In this document: positions 50,967-59,227 of the stretch, one piece after another
Layout: each line of letters begins with the position of its first letter
Position numbering within the stretch: the stretch's first letter is position 1
Assembly: GCF_038622445.1 (NCBI RefSeq)
Contig: NZ_CP152019.1
Span: 1,896,501 to 1,960,500 of the forward strand
Direction: 5' to 3'
DNA: 64,000 bases
Source: Sporosarcina sp. FSL K6-1522
GTDB taxonomy: Bacteria; Bacillota; Bacilli; Bacillales_A; Planococcaceae
Notes under the pieces: generated by a model
What the model saw: only the letters and a program-made list of their open reading frames with translations
What the model was told of the DNA's origin: nothing
Database searches by the model: none
Translations under genes and position numbers: made by a program

Positions 50967-51519
50967 GCGTTAAGCCTCCTTTGACGAGTTTTTGGTTAAA
51001 TTTCATATAGCGAATGAATCCATTCATAGAGGCCTTCGTAGCGTACAACATCCCGATTGTGATAAAGAGACCGAGCCCGCACAAGGCTAATGCGTTAAAT
51101 AAGTCGAACAACTCAAAAGTACCAGGGACTAGTATAGGATTTAGCAAAATAAGAAGTGGCGCAGCAGTGAAGCCGATGCCCATGATCCAACCAGCAACAA
51201 GGATGCCCGCAAATGCGACAAATGGTCCAAGCACAATAATCAGGTTAAAGAATCCTAAGCCGATAACCGCCCATATTGCGCGCATTAGATTCCCTGTAGT
51301 AACAGTTGTTTCCGCCTTTTCAAGATGGTACGCAGCAGATAACTCTTTTCCTATTGTTTTTGGAGAGCCGAGAGAGGCTGCGATTTGCTCCTCGGATTTA
51401 CCGTCTAATTGCCCAATTGTAAAGTACTCTTCATAGTCCTGTAAAATTTCCTGTCGTTCATCATTTGGGAGTTTTGTTAAGGTAGCTTGTAATTGTGTTA
51501 AAAATATTCCTTTATTCAT
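50953..51519 (-). CDS. HAAS-domain (DUF1700) membrane protein
   Basis: A 188-aa protein. The N-terminal 60 residues are the HAAS fold (LPNDERQEILQDYEEYFTIGQLDGKSEEQIAASLGSPKTIGKEL in parts), followed by three to four hydrophobic segments (IWAVIGLGFFNLIIVLG, FVAFAGILVAGWIMGIG, LFNALALCGLGLFITIGML). The HAAS domain is regularly found with PadR regulators and DUF4097 proteins in Firmicutes. Here it overlaps the DUF4097 gene downstream and follows a PadR-HAAS/DUF4097 pair. It likely couples an envelope signal to the PadR system. Confidence 0.85.
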   Translation of the reverse strand: MNKGIFLTQLQATLTKLPNDERQEILQDYEEYFTIGQLDGKSEEQIAASLGSPKTIGKELSAAYHLEKAETTVTTGNLMRAIWAVIGLGFFNLIIVLGPFVAFAGILVAGWIMGIGFTAAPLLILLNPILVPGTFELFDLFNALALCGLGLFITIGMLYATKASMNGFIRYMKFNQKLVKGGLTHAEH

Positions 51520-51547
51520 TTGACTGCTCCTTCCTTGTCGTTTACTA

Positions 51548-51711
51548 CTATATAAACTGAACTAAAGAATCCCACTAACAACGCTCGGCGCTTGCGGATG
51601 CCTCCCGCCATAAGCCAGGCAGAAAATCACTGCCAGTTTTACGGCTTTGGTGACCGCTTGTAAGGCGCCTTCGCTGGAGAGTAGATGGAAATCATAAGTT
51701 CAACTTATATA
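51548..51711 (-). repeat. MITE-like dispersed repeat, copy 2 (inverted)
   Basis: Read on the minus strand it contains GCTTATGGCGGGAGGCATCCGCAAGCGCC (split here), matching copy 1 at 15769-15895 (CTTATAGTGGGAGGCATCCG). The ends are imperfect inverted repeats (TATATAAACTGAACT and AGTTCAACTTATATA). It fills nearly all of the gap between the two HAAS/DUF4097 units, ending at the stop codon of the fused gene. Copy 2 has about 40 bp more interior sequence than copy 1. Confidence 0.7.
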
Positions 51712-51712
51712 A

Positions 51713-52747
51713 TTACGATTGAGTGACTGAAATTCGCCCGTTATCCGATTTCAAGCGAATTGTATGCTCGCCAGTACCAATCATTGTCCGAGAATTTCGT
51801 TCACCAAAGATGTCAATTTTACCATGGTTTGTTTTTGCGTGGATGGTCACGTTTTTTGGAGCGGCGGTAGATTGAATGGCAATGCTACCATTATCTGTCC
51901 GAAAATCAATGTTGCGATCGAGATGATTTGTTTGAAGCGTAATGCGTCCATTATCGGTTACCCCGACAACAGATCCAGTGACATGCTCAAGCTCGATCCG
52001 TCCATTATCCGTTTCAATACCAACGCTTTCCGCATCGATATATCGCATGTTAATACGTCCGTTATCTGTTTTCGCTCGCACGTGATCGGCTTGAATCTTT
52101 TCCGCCTCAATGCGTCCATTATCGGTTTCGACAACGAGTGTTGTCGCTGCGAATTCTTTCAATTGGATGCGCCCGTTATCGGTTTTAACATTGATCTTTT
52201 TTCCGAGCAATTTTTCAGCTGCAATGCGTCCGTTGTCCGTTTTCAGCGCAATCGATTGATACAATTTCTTTGGAATGGCGACATGCAGGATGACCGGTTT
52301 CATATTGAGGTTGAGCATGAATAACCAATGGCGTAAGTTTTTCAATCGAACGAACAGTGTATTTCCAACAACTTCAGCAGTCAGTTGTAATTTGTCATTC
52401 GTACTAACTAGTTCGACGGTCGTTACAGAACTGTTTGAGGGACTGACAACAAGTGCACCATGCTGGACGTTAATTTCCACATTTGAAAAGCTGTTATCTT
52501 GAATGGTAATCAATTCATTTGTCGAAGGTACTTCCACTTTATCTTCGATGAGTAAATACGAAGCGAGCAACTCTTCGGCGATTTTTTTAGGAGATCCTAG
52601 GGAAGTAGCAATCTCATTGTCCGATTTACCATCTTGGCGACCGTCCGTAAAATATTCTCGGATATCTTGAAGGATATCGTCTTTTTCCTCTGCTGGCAGT
52701 CTTTTCAAAGCCGTTTCCAATTCAACGATAAATTGGTTTTCAGTCAT
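51713..52747 (-). CDS. HAAS-DUF4097 fusion protein without a membrane segment
   Basis: A 344-aa protein joining an N-terminal HAAS domain (LPAEEKDDILQDIREYF, SDNEIATSLGSPKKIAEELL) directly to a DUF4097 beta-solenoid with at least seven TDNGRI-type turns at 18-21-residue spacing. No signal peptide or clear transmembrane helix is visible, so it should be cytosolic, unlike the downstream split pair. The start is the ATG overlapping the PadR stop (ATGACTGA), with GAGGAGGG at 8 nt; a GTG nine bases upstream abuts that site. The repeated codons also create a DNA-level repeat. Role unknown; co-regulation with PadR is likely. Confidence 0.83.
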   Translation of the reverse strand: MTENQFIVELETALKRLPAEEKDDILQDIREYFTDGRQDGKSDNEIATSLGSPKKIAEELLASYLLIEDKVEVPSTNELITIQDNSFSNVEINVQHGALVVSPSNSSVTTVELVSTNDKLQLTAEVVGNTLFVRLKNLRHWLFMLNLNMKPVILHVAIPKKLYQSIALKTDNGRIAAEKLLGKKINVKTDNGRIQLKEFAATTLVVETDNGRIEAEKIQADHVRAKTDNGRINMRYIDAESVGIETDNGRIELEHVTGSVVGVTDNGRITLQTNHLDRNIDFRTDNGSIAIQSTAAPKNVTIHAKTNHGKIDIFGERNSRTMIGTGEHTIRLKSDNGRISVTQS

Positions 52748-53063
52748 TTCGTACACCCTCCTCGATTAATGTATCCACGCCATCTGCGAAAGTCCGCCAT
52801 TCTGCCAATTGTTCATGAAGGTAGATACGGCCCGTATCTGTCAGTTTGTAATATTTCCGAGGAGGGCCTTCCGTTGATTCCTGCAAATAGGTCGTAAAGT
52901 ATCCTTCTTTCGTTAAGCGCCGGAGTAGGGGATAAACGGATCCTTCCGAAATGGCAATTTGATCCGAAATTTTCTGCACAAGTTCGTAGCCATAGCGATC
53001 CTGCTTATCAAGTAAGACAAGCACACATAAATTTAGGACACCTTTTTTAAATTGCACATTCAT
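52740..53063 (-). CDS. PadR family transcriptional regulator
   Basis: A 107-aa winged-helix regulator (PadR-s1 type) with LVLLDKQDRYGYELVQKIS, ISEGSVYPLLRRLTKEGYF and GPPRKYYKLTDTGR. The ATG at 53063 has AAAGGAG at about 9 nt and gives the family length; longer upstream forms are unlikely. It is the first gene of a minus-strand operon with the HAAS/DUF4097 genes and is translationally coupled to the fused one. PadR-s1 proteins usually repress their own operon, so it probably responds to the state of the HAAS partners. Confidence 0.9.
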   Translation of the reverse strand: MNVQFKKGVLNLCVLVLLDKQDRYGYELVQKISDQIAISEGSVYPLLRRLTKEGYFTTYLQESTEGPPRKYYKLTDTGRIYLHEQLAEWRTFADGVDTLIEEGVRND

Positions 53064-53321
53064 GTCACGTATGCTCCTTTCACTAGTGTTCAATGGATAG
53101 TACTGCCTCATGACAAGTACTTGATGACAACAATATATCATATGGTATTATTCATTGCAAGGTACTGATTAGGAAGTATATGAGTGACTGTTCCTACAAA
53201 GACTGAACTAACGAAAAAAGGATGAAATGAATTTTGTATGCTATTATTAAGTTTGAAATGAATTGATTAAATAGGGTAAAGCTATTGTGGATATACACAA
53301 TTTCATGGGAGGTTTTTTTGG

Positions 53322-53804
53322 ATGAATAACAATGATTTATTAATTCGCATACGATACGCACTTGATATAAAAAATGCAGTAATGGTGGAGATTTTTCAAC
53401 TTGGTGGCGTTGAAGTGACGGTAGAAGAAGTACGACAACTGCTAACGAAAGTAGAAGATGAGAACAACATGGAATGTAGCAACGAGCTATTGGATGCATT
53501 TTTAAATGGGCTGATTATTTTTAAAAGAGGTAAACAGGAGCCAAAACCGGGGGAGCCTGAAAAACCAGTATCTGTGCTGGAGAACAATGAGCATATGAAC
53601 AATATCATTTTAAAGAAATTGAAAATCGCCTTAACATTAACAGGCGAAGACATGCTGGAAATATTGGAAGAAGCTGGCGTAACTATTACCAAAGGGGAAT
53701 TAGGTGCAGTGTTACGAAAAGCAGGGCATCGAAATTATAAAGAATGTGGCGATCGATACGTTCGCAATTTCTTAAAAGGTTTGGCTTTGAAGTATCGGGC
53801 TTAA
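53322..53804 (+). CDS. DUF1456 (YehS) family protein
   Basis: A 160-aa protein made of two similar halves of about 70 residues each. Both begin with a NN-[DI]-[IL]L-[IK]-[IK][LI]-[RK]-ALxL pattern (NDLLIRIRYALDI; NNIILKKLKIALTL) and contain a GVE/GVT-VT turn and an FLNGL/FLKGL end. This is the DUF1456/YehS arrangement. The two halves are joined by a Pro/Glu-rich linker (KQEPKPGEPEKP). A GGAGGTTTTTTTGG site precedes the ATG. No function is known for the family. Confidence 0.85.
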   Translation: MNNNDLLIRIRYALDIKNAVMVEIFQLGGVEVTVEEVRQLLTKVEDENNMECSNELLDAFLNGLIIFKRGKQEPKPGEPEKPVSVLENNEHMNNIILKKLKIALTLTGEDMLEILEEAGVTITKGELGAVLRKAGHRNYKECGDRYVRNFLKGLALKYRA

Positions 53805-53840
53805 GTCGATGTTCTGATGATTATTCAGTTGCACCGTAAA

Positions 53841-53881
53841 AAGCATCCATTTTGAGTGAGCTTCATTCAAAATGGATGCTT
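53841..53881. terminator. Bidirectional terminator, duplicated elsewhere
   Basis: AAGCATCCATTTTGA and TCAAAATGGATGCTT form a 15-bp stem between the DUF1456 gene and the convergent amidase. A nearly identical hairpin with the same flank is at 56406-56446. Confidence 0.88.
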
Positions 53882-53884
53882 GTT

Positions 53885-53925
53885 ATTTTACATAAAATGT
53901 TTTACAGCCTCTGAATCTGCCTCTT
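53885..53925 (-). pseudogene. Tiny remnant of an AlkD-like gene end
   Basis: Read on the minus strand, the bases next to the duplicated terminator encode EADSEAVKHFM and a stop. This resembles the C-terminus of the AlkD-like protein (KREALKHFV stop), which has the same terminator in the same position. It suggests that a gene end plus terminator was copied here. The match is short, so this is tentative. Confidence 0.4.
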
Positions 53926-53974
53926 GATTGCATTATCTACATTTCATAACTATAAAATTACGCTGTGTTTTCTT

Positions 53975-55441
53975 TTATGCGTAGGAATCTGTTTTTAGAT
54001 TTGACCCATGAATAAAAGGTTTTTTCTCTTTCCATGGCTTAGCTTGTTCTAACTGTGCAGCGAGCTGCAGGAGTGTTGTTTCATCCGCAAATCTACCCGT
54101 AAATTGCATACCAATTGGTAATCCTTTCGTGCTCCAGCCAAGGGGAAGAGAGATGGACGGCTGACCCGTAGCGTTGAACAAATTCGTAAAAGGCGCATAC
54201 GTAAAGATTTGTTCTGTCCATTCGATAGCACTGATTTTGGGATTGTTCGAATTTAACATACCGATTGGTGCTGGTGGTGTAGCAATCGTAGGTGATAAGA
54301 GAACGTCGTAGTCCTGGAAAAATTGGCCCGTTATGCGTGAAACCGCAGCATTTGTATCAATGGCATCTAAGAGTTGAGAAGCGGACATCTCCTTCCCATA
54401 TTGATAGCAAGCCCAAATGGCTGCTTCAATATTTTTTTCACTAGGTGTTCGATTGGAAAGTGTAGCCGCACCGTTAATCATATTATGAATATTGGCTGTC
54501 CAAATGCGAACGGTTGCCATGCTAAATGCCTCTGCATCATATTGGGGTGTAGCTTCAACGACTGTATGGCCAAGTTCCTTACATAAAGCAACAGTTTCGT
54601 GTAAAGCACGGAGACATTCTTCATCGACAGGAGCACCCGAAACTGGTTTGCCTGTCCAAGCAATTTTTAAAGGTTTCGGTGCCTTTTTCATCGCTTCTGC
54701 AAAAGGCATTGTTGGTGGCTCGGCCCAACCGTAACACCCGATATCTGGACCAGCGACTGCATCGAGGAGTGTTGCAGTATCCCGTACTGTTTTGGATACT
54801 GCAAATTCAATAGCAATTCCATTTAATGGTTCGCTATTCAAAGGTCCCGCTGGAATTCGTCCGCGTGTCGGCTTTAAACCAACCAGTCCGTTACAGGAAG
54901 CTGGAATTCTGATGGATCCACCACCGTCATTTGCATGCGCAAGTGGAGAAATACCCGCAGCAACAGCGGCGGCAGAACCACCACTTGAACCACCTGGACT
55001 ATGATTCGTATCCCAAGGGTTTACTGTTGGCTTTCCGTATACGGTTGCTTCGGAAGTCGCATTGTAGCCGAATTCAGGTGTCGTCGTTGTTCCAACTGTG
55101 ACAACTCCAGCTTTACGAAAACGAGCCATTAATTCACTATCCATCGGAAACGTAATGCCTTCGGCGAGTTTGCTTCCCATGCTAACAGGGATTCCTTTCG
55201 CATGTAGAACGAGTTCTTTAATGAGAAATGGAACGCCTTCAAATGGACCTTTCGGCAGTCCATTTTTTATTTCTTCAAGTGCTTTTTCCTCAACAATTGA
55301 AGCGACAGCATTTAACGTTGGATTAAGTTCTTTAATGATGTTTACTGAGGTATTAACCAATTCTTCCGGCGTAACTTCCTTCTTTTTTACGAGTTCAGCC
55401 AAACCTAAGCCATCGTACTTTGTATACTCTGATATATTCAT
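53975..55441 (-). CDS. Amidase (amidase-signature family)
   Basis: A 488-aa amidase-signature enzyme. The Ser-cisSer-Lys triad can be placed: VPFLIKELVLHAKG (Lys), the glycine-rich SPGGSSGGSAAAVAAGISP (cis-Ser region) and NDGGGSIRIPAS (nucleophile Ser). It resembles 6-aminohexanoate-cyclic-dimer hydrolase-like amidases rather than GatA, and no gatB or gatC is near. It likely hydrolyses small amides in the cytosol. A purine-rich AAAAAGGGGGCGG site precedes the ATG on the minus strand. Confidence 0.9.
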   Translation of the reverse strand: MNISEYTKYDGLGLAELVKKKEVTPEELVNTSVNIIKELNPTLNAVASIVEEKALEEIKNGLPKGPFEGVPFLIKELVLHAKGIPVSMGSKLAEGITFPMDSELMARFRKAGVVTVGTTTTPEFGYNATSEATVYGKPTVNPWDTNHSPGGSSGGSAAAVAAGISPLAHANDGGGSIRIPASCNGLVGLKPTRGRIPAGPLNSEPLNGIAIEFAVSKTVRDTATLLDAVAGPDIGCYGWAEPPTMPFAEAMKKAPKPLKIAWTGKPVSGAPVDEECLRALHETVALCKELGHTVVEATPQYDAEAFSMATVRIWTANIHNMINGAATLSNRTPSEKNIEAAIWACYQYGKEMSASQLLDAIDTNAAVSRITGQFFQDYDVLLSPTIATPPAPIGMLNSNNPKISAIEWTEQIFTYAPFTNLFNATGQPSISLPLGWSTKGLPIGMQFTGRFADETTLLQLAAQLEQAKPWKEKKPFIHGSNLKTDSYA

Positions 55442-55575
55442 GGTTCCGCCCCCTTTTTGTCAGTATAGATGAAAAAAGAGGGTAAAACTATTACCCGAAA
55501 GGATAGTATTCGGAAAATTGAATTAATAGTTGTGGAGTGATAAAGTAGAGGAAAAAGATAATAGGGGGAGACGAA

Positions 55576-56325
55576 TTGCAGTTAACGAAGAGAGATTATG
55601 GCGAGATTCTTCATTGCTTAGAACATATTGCTTTTGACCCTGAACTCGATGATCCCAATCTCTATCGTAAGGCCGTATTATCCACTCTTTCTGGCATTTT
55701 GGGCTATCAGAAGTCTATCTTTTGGGTGGCAAATAAACATGGGGATCTAATCAATCCAATCGTAAATAATATTGAAGATAAAGTGTTGTTTGAATACCTT
55801 GAGTTTTTTCGACCATTAGATGTACTAATCCCGAGTAATCTTCCTCCTGGGACAAATACACAGGTCATAAGAATAGAAGATGTCATGTCGATTTCAAGTT
55901 TTAGTGAAACCAATTTCTCCAAAGAATTTTTCAATAAGCATCAATGTATAGATGAAATGGGTGTCTATATTTTCAATAAGGGTCACATTGTTGGCGTAAT
56001 TGGGCTGATAAGAAAAGAAGGCGAGAATCGATTTAGTGAGCAAGATCGAAATCGTTTACGTTTTTTAGCAAAACCGATTGAAAGTTCTTTCAACGCTTAT
56101 GAAGCGCTCTTCTGCGCTAAGGATGAAAAGTCGGAGGAAGAACAGCTGACAAGTAGAGAAAAAGAACTCGTCAAACTTGTAAAACAGGGACTCTCAAATA
56201 AAGAAATTGGTGACAAACTGTTCATTAGCGTAAATACGGTTAAAAAACACTTGCAAAATTTATATCAAAAAACGAACGTCGCGAATCGAACAGAGCTATG
56301 CTATCGCGTTTTTACATTGAAATAG
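55576..56325 (+). CDS. LuxR-type regulator with N-terminal GAF-like domain
   Basis: A 249-aa regulator. The first 170 residues look like a GAF-type sensor (FNKGHIVGVIGLIRKEGENRFSEQDRNRLRFLAKPIE in parts). The C-terminal LuxR HTH is clear: LTSREKELVKLVKQGLSNKEIGDKLFISVNTVKKHLQNLYQKTNVANRTEL (split). The TTG start has GGGGGAGACG at about 6 nt. It diverges from the amidase gene, with 134 bp between the two, so it may control it. No receiver domain is present, so it probably binds a small molecule. Confidence 0.85.
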   Translation: MQLTKRDYGEILHCLEHIAFDPELDDPNLYRKAVLSTLSGILGYQKSIFWVANKHGDLINPIVNNIEDKVLFEYLEFFRPLDVLIPSNLPPGTNTQVIRIEDVMSISSFSETNFSKEFFNKHQCIDEMGVYIFNKGHIVGVIGLIRKEGENRFSEQDRNRLRFLAKPIESSFNAYEALFCAKDEKSEEEQLTSREKELVKLVKQGLSNKEIGDKLFISVNTVKKHLQNLYQKTNVANRTELCYRVFTLK

Positions 56326-56405
56326 TACAGAATTCCAGAAGATAGAATTGTATTGAGCCTGGTCCCAGGTTTTGATGTACGAACTTCATTTAATCCATCG
56401 CAAAC

Positions 56406-56446
56406 AAGCATCTATTTTGAGTGAGTTTCATTCAAAATGGATGCTT
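56406..56446. terminator. Bidirectional terminator, second copy
   Basis: AAGCATCTATTTTGA and TCAAAATGGATGCTT, with the same 11-nt centre as the hairpin at 53841 apart from one base. It separates the LuxR and AlkD-like genes. Confidence 0.88.
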
Positions 56447-56451
56447 TTATT

Positions 56452-57135
56452 TTACACAAAATGCTTCAAAGCTTCGCGTTTACTCAACGGTTTTAATGGA
56501 TGCACCTCCACGAAAGCCTTCACAACTTCTGGATCTGTCTTCGCATACTCCCGCAATACCCAACCAATCGCTTTCTGGATGAAAAACTCTTTGGACTCGC
56601 TATGCTGCTTAATAATTTGGAATAACAGGTCTGTATCGGTTTCCTTTTTGAATTTCAACTGATGCAAAATCGCCGCACGGTTTGTCCACATATTGTCTGA
56701 TTGCGACCATTCCAGCATAATTTTTTCCCCATACTCCCGATCTAATTTCACGATTCGCCCTACAAAATGAGGAGCAATCGTATCGATACTGTCCCACCAT
56801 GATTTTGTTTCAATAAATTGAAGCAAGGTAGGGAAATCATCGATGGTTAAATGTTTCTTCATTTTCTCAATCAACGCAATCGCCGCATACTGATATTCAC
56901 GTTCCGGGAGGTGATAGAGCTTCCAGGCTTCTTCAAAAAGCTGCCCAGGTTCTGGCAAAGTATATGCCGCAAAATGTTCTTTCAATAACTGCTTACGAAG
57001 TGGACTCTTAATGCCGAGAAAAGGGAAATGGTTTTTCAAATACGCTTTCATTGGTCCGGCTAGTTCCTCATTGCGATTTGCTTCAAATTTCTCCATAATG
57101 CCTGTGTAATCCCATGGTTTTTTCAATGGATTCAT
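56452..57135 (-). CDS. DNA alkylation repair protein (AlkD-like)
   Basis: A 227-aa all-helical HEAT-repeat DNA glycosylase-type protein. The AlkD pattern is visible: FLGIKSPLRKQLLKEHF, REYQYAAIALIEKM, WWDSIDTIAPHFVGRIV, DNMWTNRAAILHQL and FFIQKAIGWVLREYAKTDPEVV. The acidic Asp of the WWDSID block is the proposed catalytic residue. It would excise alkylated bases. An ATG abuts the AGGAG site. The in-frame TTG nine bases downstream has better spacing, so the protein may be three residues shorter. Confidence 0.9.
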   Translation of the reverse strand: MNPLKKPWDYTGIMEKFEANRNEELAGPMKAYLKNHFPFLGIKSPLRKQLLKEHFAAYTLPEPGQLFEEAWKLYHLPEREYQYAAIALIEKMKKHLTIDDFPTLLQFIETKSWWDSIDTIAPHFVGRIVKLDREYGEKIMLEWSQSDNMWTNRAAILHQLKFKKETDTDLLFQIIKQHSESKEFFIQKAIGWVLREYAKTDPEVVKAFVEVHPLKPLSKREALKHFV

Positions 57136-57180
57136 CTCCTATAGATGTTGATTATAAAAATTGTAGCATGAAAACATGAA

Positions 57181-57271
57181 TCAATTACGCCTCGGCGTAA
57201 TTGTGTCCAGATTTTTTTCGAGCTCGCTCGAAAAGCTCCTCTAAAAAATCTATGACATCCGCCGGTGGCTT
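57181..57271 (+). repeat. Palindromic dispersed repeat (element A), copy 1
   Basis: Begins with the hairpin TCAATTACGCCTCGGCGTAATT and continues with TTTTTTTCGAGCTCGCTCGAAAA, a second small hairpin, to GACATCCGCCGG. An inverted copy of about 80% identity by eye lies at 63051-63143. It directly precedes the double-hairpin element B. Confidence 0.8.
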
Positions 57272-57333
57272 GGGCCAACAGGATGTTGGTCATGCAGATG
57301 TTGCCACAGGACGTGGCGATCTTAGTCTGCGTA
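57271..57333 (+). repeat. Double-hairpin repeat (element B), copy 2
   Basis: Hairpin 1 GCCAAC-AGGAT-GTTGGT and hairpin 2 with outer stem GCAGAT/GTCTGC and inner stem GCCAC-AGGAC-GTGGC. Compared with the copy at 36682-36753, inner C-G has become G-C, and an outer T-A has become A-T. The loops AGGAT and AGGAC are unchanged. Confidence 0.75.
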
Positions 57334-57395
57334 CCGCTATCGTTCAGCCGATATTTGAACATCCACTGAACAGGAAACAAAACCGCATTCATTTC

Positions 57396-57419
57396 GCCAC
57401 CTTTGAGGTGGGCGTTTTC
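57396..57419 (+). terminator. Small hairpin with T-run
   Basis: CGCCACC-TTTGA-GGTGGGCG followed by TTTTC. It lies after the repeat cluster and 74 bp before the MutS-like gene. It could end a short transcript covering elements A and B. Confidence 0.55.
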
Positions 57420-57492
57420 TGCTGAATGAAGATAAATATGAAACTTCCGTATATTTGAAACGTAGTACATAATAATACATTATAAAGGAGAT

Positions 57493-59190
57493 GTGATTAA
57501 AATAGGAAAGTTACTAGTGATTGGCGTTTCTGTAATCATTATATGGATGGCGTATCATTTCCTAACAAGAAATAAAAAGAAGCTCAAAAGGTTTCGACAA
57601 GAATGGGAAACGGGGCGCTTTTTCGCAGTGAGTGAGGATATCCAATCGGTATCTTCTTATTGGGAGAACAAAAAGCGTAGTCAATTAAATTATGCTGGTA
57701 TCGATCAGTTGACTTGGGATGACTTAGCGATGCAAGAGGTTTTCCAGAAACTAAATTATACACAATCCACTGTCGGGGCGGAATATTTATTCAATCAGCT
57801 TAGAGATATCGATCCATCGTTGACACAGGTACAAAATAATGAGGAGCTCTATACCTTATTGGCCGACAATCAAGAAATAAGAGAAAAACTACTTCTGAAC
57901 CTTTCCAGTTTAGGAAAACGAAATTATACAAATTCATCATCATATTTTTATGAAAATCAAGGCGATAAAATTAAACATCCTTTTGTTTATTTGCTGCTTG
58001 CTATCCTGCCGATTTTGTCAATTATTCTGATGTTTTATAACCTGACATCTGGGATTGTTATGCTTGTCGGTTCATTTTTAGTCAATATCATTATGTACTA
58101 TCGAAACAAATCGGTGTTGGAAAATGAGTTATTCGCGGTTTCGTATGTTGCATCCGTCATTCAAACTGCCAAAAGCTTATCTGCTATTCAGCATCCCGAA
58201 TTCAGTACTTATGCAAATGAGTTGAAAGAACCAGTACAGCCCCTCAAAAGAGTTGTGCTATGGACAAATATTTTTTCGTTTGGCAAAGAAAAAGTTGGGG
58301 ATTTTGATGTGATTTTTGAATACATACGCATTATATTTTTATTGGACTTTATTTCGTATAATAAAATTATTAAAACGGTATCCAATCATAAAGAACAATA
58401 CCGTAAAATATGGGAGCGAATCGGCGAACTTGATGCAGCGATTGCGGTTGCATTTTACCGGAAATCATTGGATACATATTGCACGCCAACTTTTACAGAG
58501 CAAGAAGAAATTGCATTTGAAAATATGGCCCATCCGCTGATTGATAAGTCCGTTACAAATACATCGACGCTTGGCAAAAGTACATTGGTTACGGGTTCTA
58601 ACGCATCTGGCAAGTCGACGTACATTAAAGCCGTCGCAATTAATGCGATTTTGGCGCAGACAATTAACACAGCATTAGCGAAAAAATGGCGGATGAAACC
58701 GAGCTATGTCGCGACATCCATGGCTATCCAAGACAATGTGTTAGATGGGGATAGTTATTTCATTGCCGAAATCAAATCGCTCAAACGGATTACGCGGTTA
58801 ATTGAAGAAGGCAAACCATGTATCTCCTTTGTGGATGAAATATTAAAAGGTACGAATACAATTGAACGAATCGCTGCATCAGCCGCGCTAATGGAGTGGC
58901 TATCTGTCCATAATGGCATCAGTGTCATTGCTTCTCATGATATCGAACTGACTGAGATGTCAAGACATCATTATACAAATTATCATTTCAGAGAATCAAT
59001 TGCCAACGGTGAAATCCACTTTGATTATACGGTTCATCCAGGTCCTTCTACAACGAAAAATGCCATCAAACTTCTTGAAATACTCGGCTACCCTGCAAGT
59101 ATAACGGATACAGCGAATGGGTTAGCAGATCATTTTACGGAACAGCGTGAGTGGGAAGAGATTGGACGAAGAGAAAAAGTGAGTACATGA
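57493..59190 (+). CDS. Membrane-anchored MutS-like ATPase
   Basis: A 565-aa protein whose C-terminal third is a MutS domain V ATPase: Walker A TGSNASGKSTYIKAV, the Walker B region CISFVDEILKGTN, and SVIASHDIELTEM. In contrast to MutS1/MutS2 it has an N-terminal hydrophobic segment (LLVIGVSVIIIWMAYHFL) and a pair near residues 160-205. Helical lever-type sequence lies between. It lacks the mismatch-recognition domain I and the Smr domain. The GTG start is preceded by AAAGGAGAT. The family is widespread in Firmicutes with no established role. DNA repair is not assured. Confidence 0.85.
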   Translation: MIKIGKLLVIGVSVIIIWMAYHFLTRNKKKLKRFRQEWETGRFFAVSEDIQSVSSYWENKKRSQLNYAGIDQLTWDDLAMQEVFQKLNYTQSTVGAEYLFNQLRDIDPSLTQVQNNEELYTLLADNQEIREKLLLNLSSLGKRNYTNSSSYFYENQGDKIKHPFVYLLLAILPILSIILMFYNLTSGIVMLVGSFLVNIIMYYRNKSVLENELFAVSYVASVIQTAKSLSAIQHPEFSTYANELKEPVQPLKRVVLWTNIFSFGKEKVGDFDVIFEYIRIIFLLDFISYNKIIKTVSNHKEQYRKIWERIGELDAAIAVAFYRKSLDTYCTPTFTEQEEIAFENMAHPLIDKSVTNTSTLGKSTLVTGSNASGKSTYIKAVAINAILAQTINTALAKKWRMKPSYVATSMAIQDNVLDGDSYFIAEIKSLKRITRLIEEGKPCISFVDEILKGTNTIERIAASAALMEWLSVHNGISVIASHDIELTEMSRHHYTNYHFRESIANGEIHFDYTVHPGPSTTKNAIKLLEILGYPASITDTANGLADHFTEQREWEEIGRREKVST

Positions 59191-59227
59191 AGCAAACATG
59201 CAATTATTGAAAGGAGAAGCGATGTAA

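Noticed and set aside
51880-52250. CRISPR-like spaced repeats
   Set aside because: The repeats encode TDNGRI turns of a continuous protein, vary at codon third positions and have coding 'spacers'. No cas genes.
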